A stretch of DNA of 64,000 nucleotides from Psilocybe azurescens (taxonomy: Eukaryota; Basidiomycota; Agaricomycetes; Agaricales; Agrocybaceae). The notes beneath the pieces were generated by a model. The model was given only the letters and a program-made list of their open reading frames with translations, ran no database searches and was not told the origin of the DNA. The stretch is taken from positions 1 to 64,000 of the forward strand of contig JAJIRX010000016.1 of the NCBI GenBank assembly GCA_023853785.1. The letters run 5' to 3'. Shown piece by piece: positions 57,830 to 64,000 of the stretch. Made by a program: the position numbers and the translations under genes. The number at the start of each line of letters is the position of its first letter. Position 1 is the stretch's first letter.

Positions 57830-58909
57830 AGATCGTCGAGATACATATCAGGGTCAAATGGTACTTCACCCTGGGAGTCTGAAATCTCGTCAGAACTGGC
57901 ATTGGGGATTGTAGCATTTGTTCCATCATTGGCAATACGTCGGTGGTAGGCTCGGATATGTTTGTGGTGACGTTTGATGTACTCTTTGATAGGCCAATTA
58001 TGTGCAAACCTTTTCAGGTATGGTTGTCTATCCCTGGCCTCGAGTACGACTTAATAACAGTAACATAAAAAGATGAAAAAATAAGGCTTACCAAATGGAA
58101 GATCTTTGCTAACTTGTTCTTGTCCTGGTGTGCCCAACGTACCATATAATCAAGGCCTGCTCGATTGAGCACATCTTTTATGGTACGCTGTAGTGTATGA
58201 ATGAGTAACCTTGTATTAAGAAATTATTACGGTACTTACACGGATGGACAAAAACCTAATTCAATCATTAGCTAATCCCATGTCTTCCTGTAATTTAATA
58301 TGTCTTTCTTCGGGACGGGGGATCAGTGCTGGCTGTGTCATGGGCTGGTTTGGGTGGGATGTATCGTACTGAATCCTAAGACTTTGTACTTCAGCTATAT
58401 GAATTGTAAATCAGTCAAAAGAAACTAGGCTGACATGATACAACAATTACATACCCAATAAACGATCCCTCTCCTCTCGAATCTGCTGCAGTTCACCAAG
58501 CTGATCATTTGCATTTGTGTCGGAGGAGTCACCATTCGGCTCGGAACTGTTGCAAGAAGTCAATTGAGCATTGATTTCTTGTAGAGCAGGACCAGATGAA
58601 CCACTAGTGTCCCTGTTGTGGACACCTAACGGCTCATTGGTAGACATAGCCAATGTGCCACTTGGGTCCTGACAATGGCCTTGACCTTGAACACGATTAA
58701 GCAGTCAGAATTGAACAAGTAGGACAATCACCATACTCACCAGTCCCAGAGCCTGTAGGTGTGTTAACCCTCTTACGACCACGGGGTGCCAAAAGTTGAA
58801 TGGGGTGAAGTGCTTGTGCAGCATTGGCTTCAGCATTTTGATTTTGATTGGTGGCAGAGCGGCCATCATTTGGACATGCAGAAGATAGACGTGCAGATGT
58901 GCAAGGCAT
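57830..58909 (-). pseudogene. Transposon-associated unknown gene, five exons, in-frame stop
   Basis: Start ATG at 58909 (MPCTSARLSSAC, basic RGRKRVNTPTGSGTG). Introns with GTGAG..AAG, GTATG..TAG, GTAAG..CAG and GTAAG..AAG separate exons ending near 58739, 58457, 58243 and 58093. Later exons read PMTQPALIPRPEERHIKLQE, DVLNRAGLDYMVRWAHQDKN, RQPYLKRFAHNWPIKEYIKR and an acidic end (FDPDMYLDDL, stop at 57830). This type of protein is frequent near KDZ-like elements in mushrooms; its function is unknown. A TGA follows GLAND in exon 3 where Arg or Gln would fit, and the exon 4/5 junction is out of phase by one base. Hence pseudogene or sequence error. Confidence 0.6.
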
Positions 58910-59380
58910 GATATATAATGACAGAGAGCAGACTTAGACAATGAGGCAAAAAATTTTGAATCCGGGTCGCATGCACAGATTTAAGTTAAATAAATACAGA
59001 AGATACTATACATTTTCCAGAACATTCACTTGCTTCCACACGTTTCCATCCACTAGCAAAAGCAGAAATATCCCTATCTGCAATAAATACATAAGTTTAC
59101 ACAAACTAAGCACCGTGTTTGCCATTAATCCGTATGGCAGAAAATTGGGTGTGGTAACATTCTGTGATACAATTAGCTTTGGCTCAAATTCACTACAATT
59201 CAACATACCTCCAGCTTAAGATCACATGCACACACTCATAGTTGTTGTTTTCGATGATGGCTTTCACAACATTGTTGGCAAGGTAGAGAGAGCGTGCGAC
59301 ATCACCCTCTGGGTTTCGGACTCGGACGTTCGAGGGAAGGGGAAGCAATCTGCGAATCATGGCCTGCACACCTGCATGGT
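58910..59380. other. No gene recognised
   Basis: Probably the upstream flank of the previous gene and the decayed 3' part of the ASADH pseudogene. The minus frame at 59350-59230 (LYLANNVVKAIIENNN) is not recognisably ASADH. Confidence 0.4.
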
Positions 59381-59387
59381 GGTGACC

Positions 59388-60598
59388 ATGACTGCCTCGA
59401 GGGCCCGAACACCCACTCCATTGCTGCGAAGCGGGATGACATACCCTGTCGTGGAGCAGTTTGTGTTGGTCACAATGAAGCCCAACTTGAGCGGCGGCAA
59501 AAACAGCGCCCTGCTGCTGTGGGATGATGGCGAGGTGGCCTATGCGAGACAATGAGCAGGACTTGCGGGTCCCAGCGGAAGTTCTTCACATTGGAGAAGA
59601 CGGCGAGAACAGCGCCTGCTGCTGCGGGATGATGGCAAGGTGGCCCATGTTCACAAGCGAGACAATGGCGAGGTGGCCCGTGTTCACAAGCGAGACAATG
59701 AGCAGGGCGTACAGGTCCTGGCGGAAGTTCTGCGCATTGTGGAAGACAGCGAGAACAGCACCTGCTGCTGCAGGATGACAGCAAGTTCATGAGCAAGACG
59801 ATGAGCGGGACGTACAGGTCCCGGCGGAAGTTCTTCGCATTGTGGAAGACGGCAAAAACAGCGTCTGCTGCTGCAGGATGATGACAAGGTGGCCCGTGTT
59901 CACAAGCGAGACAATGAGCGGAACGTGCAGGTCCCGGTGGAAGTTCTTCGCATTGGAGAAGACAGCGAGAACAGCGCCTGCTGCTGCAGGATGACGGCGA
60001 GTTCACAAGTGAGACGATGAGAAGCGGGATGTACAGGTCCCGGCAGAAGTTCTTTGCAGGATGACAGCAAGTTCATGAGCTGAGATAATGAAGCGGGACG
60101 TACAGGTCCCGGCGGAAGTTCTTCGCATTGGAGAAGACAGTGAGAACAGTGCCTGCTGCAGCAGGATGACGGCGAGTTCACGAAGCGAGACAATGAGCGG
60201 GACGTGCAGGTCCTGGCGGAAGTTCTTTGCGTTGGAGAAGACAGCAAGGTCCTCAGCTCTGAACGCCTCCTCTAATCAAAACGGAAACGGAAACGGAGTT
60301 AACGAGTCAACATCCAGCATACTCAAGGAAGACTCACCCCAGCAACATCCGCATCCAAGCCCTAAAAGACCATCTTGCACTCCTGCACCACAACCTCCTG
60401 CACCACCTGTGGGACCGGCATGCTCTGCTTCCAGTTGACCGGCGAGCCTGTACAGCTTTCCCGCACTCGCGCAGGCTCACGCCGAGCGCATCGATGACGA
60501 ACCATGGGTGCACGGACAGCAGCGTGATGAAGTGCTGCCCCATGGTGTCCTTCGCCCTGAGCACGCCCCACCTTGATCGGTGCCGACAGATGCTGCAT
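59388..60598 (-). pseudogene. HOM2: Aspartate-semialdehyde dehydrogenase, scrambled by an internal tandem amplification
   Basis: ASADH reduces aspartyl phosphate to aspartate semialdehyde with NADPH, leading to Met, Thr and Ile. Exon 1 (60598-60338) reads PIKVG, then after a shift MGQHFITLLSVHPWFVIDAL, then after another VNWKQSMPVPQVVQEVVVQE. A TAG sits before GLDADVAG. An intron (60270-60337, GTGAGTC..TTAGAG) leads to AFRAEDLAVFSNAKNFRQDL, HVPLIVS. That coding segment is repeated about seven times (59577-60262). Only after the last copy does the gene resume with LAIIPQQQ, LPPLKLGFIVTNTNCSTTG (catalytic Cys, near 59457) and GVRALEAVMVTTMQV. The substrate-binding C-terminal part is not seen. 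Certainly non-functional. Confidence 0.85.
59577..60262 (-). repeat. Tandem repeat of an ASADH exon segment, about 7 copies
   Basis: On the + strand the landmark GAAGTTCT(T) recurs at about 59579, 59727, 59827, 59940, 60047, 60115 and 60220. Spacings run from about 68 to 148 bp, with a typical unit of about 100-113 bp. Each unit carries GCCTGCTGCTGCAGGATGA, ACAAGCGAGACAATGAGCG and ACGTACAGGTCCCGGCG variants. Units differ by substitutions and internal deletions, so the array is not brand new. Confidence 0.9.
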
Positions 60599-61281
60599 GC
60601 CGTGCGTGGATGCTTAGCGGTGAATGAAGATCTAAAAGAGGGCGAGTCAGTGACCAGTATCGTCGCAGGCAGGGACATCGTGGGGAGAGCAGTGTCAGCG
60701 CCGTCTACTAGGAGATCGACATCGATGGTGCGATCACCGTCTTTCTCTTCGTTGGACTCATTCTTGCAAAGTCCGGCATGCAAGCTGCTGTAATAAAGGG
60801 AAGAAAGTGGAGAGGGGAAAGGGGAGAATGTAGAAGGAACTCAGAGACTTATGTTTTGTTGAGATTGGGTTTGAGCCTGGGACTGGGAGTGCACAGCGGT
60901 GGAGAAGGGAGAGTTTTGCTGGCCCTGAATTTCCACCTAAGATACGCTTAGCTTTGCAGTTAAGTATAGGAAGGCAATAGAATACGTTACCTCAGACCTC
61001 AAGAATGGTCTCCACAAGTATGAACTGACTGATGCAGAGTGGATGGTTTCAAAGACACATTGAAGGTGAGAGATTCTTTGTTTACTTGCGATTATCATTT
61101 CAGTCTCACAGTCACATGACAATAACAATCGTGACACCGTGCTTAGAAATTAGAGTCCATTAAATCTCCGATTTAGATCCCGCACCTATATATAGCAATT
61201 GTGGTTTCCACAATCAATCTTTGATCGATAATCATTGATTCCCTTTCTTTCTCTAACTCTGCCCAACTCTGCTTTAAATCT
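60599..61281. other. No gene recognised
   Basis: Upstream flank of the ASADH pseudogene and of the transposase relic; no supported ORF. Confidence 0.4.
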
Positions 61282-62735
61282 ATGGCCCCAGAAAAAGCTC
61301 TATGTGCCTGTGGATGTGGCCGTCGAGTATCCCGTGCTACAGAACGTGCTCATCTCAATGGCCTTGGTCCAACTGGTCTTGCCGCATCTGTGCTTGCTCA
61401 GAATTCATGGCTCCAAGTTGATAATGGACCTTCCACACAGTGCCAAAATGCTCATATGAGCAACCCCTCTGACCAAATTCATCAAAACTCTGGAATAACC
61501 CAATATGAGCATCTTCAGATTTCTTCTGCTGATGATGCACCCACATTTTCAGACCCAGTCCCACCATCTCCTGATATGTCAAACAGCACTCAGGTGCCTC
61601 TGCATGGTTTGTCTGCAACAGTTACTCAGCATGTGGAAACTGCAGCCCATAATCGCTGGGATCAAGATCAGGGTGATGGAGATTCTGATCCAAGTGATGC
61701 AGAGGTGTTGTTATTGTCAGCAGACTTGGATGTTGATTCCATGATGGATCTGGATCATGAAGACAACATTAACATGATATCTGAGGATGAAACTAGGTCC
61801 GTGCAGCCAGGAATAAGTATTTGGGAACAACTGGGTGAGGATTTTGAAGCAGAAGCTGCTTCTATAGCTGGTGTGTTATTCATATATTATTGTCGCCTCC
61901 AAATACTTATGCCACTCCTAGCATCTCAGTGTCTTGACCAAGATGATCTTGCTCTTCTGCGTGCCTTCAATCTCAAGGTTGAGTCCCATCTCCCTGACTA
62001 CGTATTTGATCAGTTTCAATATACTTTTCCACTTGAGCATCTTCCTTCATTCAAGGCTGCATGATCTCGTGTCAATTGGCTTTCAGGCTTCCATCCTATA
62101 TATTATGACTGTTGCATCAATAGCTGCATATGCTATACTGGCCCATATGAAAAGCTTACTTTGTGTCTGAATCGTAAATGTGGTGCTTCTCAATATGACT
62201 CTGTTGGAAAACCAAAGAGACAGTTTTGATATCTGCCTCTCATACCACGACTTAGGGCACTCATGGCAAACAAGAAGCAGGCTGAATCTATGCACTATCG
62301 TGCATTTGAGCATATCCATGAGGATGGAAAGATCAAGGATGTCTTTGACTCTACACACTACCGCAATTTGTGCAAGACATTTGTGACTGTTAATGAAGAT
62401 CAACTTCCTTTCTGGTTCTTCTCTGATCCTCGTGATATTGCACTTGGCCTCTCAACAGATGGTTTTTGCCCTTTCAAAAGCGGAAACAGACAGCTTGGCC
62501 AATTATTTTATTCAACTACAATCTTCCCCCAGAAGTACGCCTTCACAAGAAGAATATTATTACTATTGGTGTCATTCCAGGCCCAAAGAAACCATGGGAT
62601 GCCGACTCATACTTATGGCCACTTGTTGCTGAACTTATACAGCTCATGATTGGAGTAACAGCTTATGATCCAATAACCCAAGCCCTTTTCCTTCTCCATG
62701 CCTATCTCATCCGTGTACTTTACAGTGCCCCCATA
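61282..62735 (+). pseudogene. Tnp2/CACTA-type transposase, N-terminal part, broken
   Basis: Start ATG 61282: LCACGCGRRVSRATERAHLN (Cys-rich N-terminus of this agaricomycete family), GLGPTGLAASVLAQNSW, an acidic linker, then DDLALLRAFNLKVESHLPD. After a TGA at 62062-62064 comes IYYDCCINSCICYTGPYEKL. A second TGA follows KPKRQF (about 62228), then YLPLIPRLRALMANKKQAES. DPRDIALGLSTDGFCPF follows, and after a one-base shift near 62475 KRKQTAWPIILFNYNLPPEV, IGVIPGPKKPWDADSYLWPL. These are hallmarks of transposase domain PF02992 (Transposase_21). Homology stops at about 62735 where TCCATTGGA repeats begin. Two stops and one shift: dead. Confidence 0.8.
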
Positions 62736-63065
62736 TTCCGTTGGACTCCAATGGACTTTCACCAGACCCAGCCAATTCCAATGGACAGTCCATTGGACGT
62801 CCAACGGATTCCATTGGACTTGACAAAATTCCGGTACCAGTCCAGTCAGAGTCCGGCCAAATTCGGTCAAAGTCCGGTCAAGTCACTTCAAGACAGAAAA
62901 CAGGCGGACTGGCCGGACTGTCCAGTCCATTGGACTTCCGTTGGACTTCCAGTGGACTTCCACTGGACTCTCAGCACTTAATTAGACCAGATCCAAGAGT
63001 GCTCTGTCCAGTGGAGTCCAGTGGATGTCCAGTGGATGTCCAGTGGATGTCCAGTGGACTGTCGC
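62736..63065. repeat. TCCAATGGA / TCCATTGGA / TCCAGTGGA palindromic repeat cluster
   Basis: Units such as GGACTCCAATGGAC and GTCCAGTGGATGTCCAGTGGATG repeated with changing spacer bases; the last part is a near-perfect 12-bp tandem (GTCCAGTGGAT, about 63015-63057). Confidence 0.9.
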
Positions 63066-63420
63066 TGGTTTAATTGCAGACTTGGGAGGGGAGTTAGGGA
63101 CAGTAGCAGTGTTCTTGGAAGCTTTGGGAGCCATATTAAGGAAGCTAGGTCACTAGAATAATACTTCAATCTTATCTTTAATTCATGTAACAATGTAATA
63201 TAATATATTGTAAACTATATACTACATTATTATCTGACTTTGTGAATTTCACTAAGTCCAACTTTAAATTCACATGGAATGGAATCCAATTGGATTCCAA
63301 CTGGAATACTTTAATCTTAGCTTAAATTTATGTGACAATGTAATATAATATATTAAAAACTATATACTACATGATTATATACAGGTAAAAATAAAATAAA
63401 AACATAATAAAAAAGAAACA
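63066..63420. other. AT-rich tail; no gene recognised
   Basis: Contains a duplicated segment (TTAATCTTAGCTTAAATTTATGTGACAATGTAATATAATATATT near 63310 and a similar stretch near 63165) and GGAATCCAATTGGATTCC at about 63280. Confidence 0.5.
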
Positions 63421-64000
63421 AAAAAAGAAAAAACAGAAAGAAAGAAGCGGAAAAAGGGGGCGAGGGTACATTGGTGGTGTCGTCGTCTGCGTTATCGACG
63501 TCGTGGTCAGCCGTACCCGTCGTTGTATGCGTCGGTGTCGCCATCGGGTGTTGTCGTCGGCCGTACCTGCCGTGGTACGCGTCGGTATTGTCGTCGGTGT
63601 CGTCCATACGTGTCGTGGTACGTGTCGCTGTTGTCCGATGCGTGTCGTGGTACGCGTCGCTGCTGTCGTCAGCGTGTTGTGGTCGTCCTGTCGTCCTCGT
63701 CCCCGCTGCTGTACTCGTCCTCGCCGCCGTACTCGCCCTCGCTGTCGTCCCTCGCCCTCGCCGTTGTTCTTGTCCCCGCTGCTGTACTTCGCCCTCGCCG
63801 CTGTACTCGCCGCTGTACTTCGCCCTCGCTGTCGTCCTCGTCCCCGCTGCTGTACTCGCCCTCGCTGCTGTACTCGCCCTCGCTGCTGTACTTGCCCTCG
63901 CTGTCGTCTCTCGTCCCCGCCGTCGTTCTCGTCCCCGCCGCTGTACTCGTCCCCGCCGCTGTACTTCGCCCCTCGCCGCTGTACTCGCCCTCGCCATCGT
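63421..64000 (-). repeat. VNTR of GTCGTC / CTGTACTCGCCCTCGC type, runs off the window
   Basis: Starts after an A-rich tract and AAAAAGGGGGCGAGGGTAC, the same arrangement as at 19296-19337 and (inverted) 55850-55900. From 63690 the unit is close to GCTGTACTCGCCCTCGCT. Arg/Ala/Thr-rich frames across it are artefacts. Confidence 0.85.

Noticed and set aside
63353..63997. Arg/Ala/Thr-rich 214-codon frame
   Set aside because: Repeat-derived; composition follows the VNTR unit.
1..64000. CRISPR array
   Set aside because: The tandem repeats have no unique spacers of constant length, and the sequence is eukaryotic.

Overview
This window looks like a repeat-rich stretch of nuclear DNA from a mushroom-forming basidiomycete (Agaricomycetes). 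The reasons are spliceosomal introns of about 50-70 bp with GT..AG ends, an agaricomycete-type family of seven-pass membrane proteins in three copies, and relics of transposases typical of these fungi (KDZ, Plavaka-like, Tnp2/CACTA, Tc1) beside Copia and chromodomain Gypsy LTR elements. There are no bacterial operons, rRNA or CRISPR arrays. All family calls rest on motif reading by eye; no search was run.

Layout. 1-2.4 kb: the broken tail of an FHA-domain gene. 3.8-5.1 kb (minus): an apparently intact two-exon SET-domain gene. 5.7-6.4 kb: a ~74-bp tandem repeat. 6.4-33.9 kb: a segmentally duplicated block. Its parts are a decayed PIN-like (auxin efflux carrier type) gene (copies at 6.8-8.4 and 27.4-29.9 kb) and a six-exon seven-TM membrane protein gene (intact at 14.4-15.7 and 32.2-33.5 kb, frameshifted at 23.9-25.3 kb). 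A Copia element (9.58-14.27 kb, 5-bp target duplication) sits in the first block, and the third block preserves the empty site. Between the first two blocks lies a minisatellite framed by 32-bp inverted repeats (18.98-20.72 kb).

33.5-57.8 kb is a nest of mobile elements: an old LTR, a 200-bp perfect inverted repeat, a Tc1-type element, a VNTR element cut by a full-length Gypsy chromovirus (38.9-45.6 kb, minus), tRNA-derived SINE-like copies, Plavaka and KDZ transposase remnants, a ~0.9-kb TIR element, and an unrecognised coding region split by repeats. Most of this stretch has lost CpG, with TpG/CpA in its place; the Gypsy and one VNTR copy have kept theirs. The loss reaches into the last exon of the third membrane-protein gene, which reads like a C-to-T mutation or methylation domain spreading from the transposon nest.

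57.8-64 kb: a transposon-associated gene with an in-frame stop, an aspartate-semialdehyde dehydrogenase pseudogene in which one exon segment has been amplified about seven times, a Tnp2-type transposase relic cut short by TCCATTGGA-type repeats, and another VNTR running off the end.

Only the SET gene and two of the three seven-TM genes read as intact. One-base indels break many unrelated coding regions here. Some may be assembly error, so 'pseudogene' calls that depend on a single indel are provisional.
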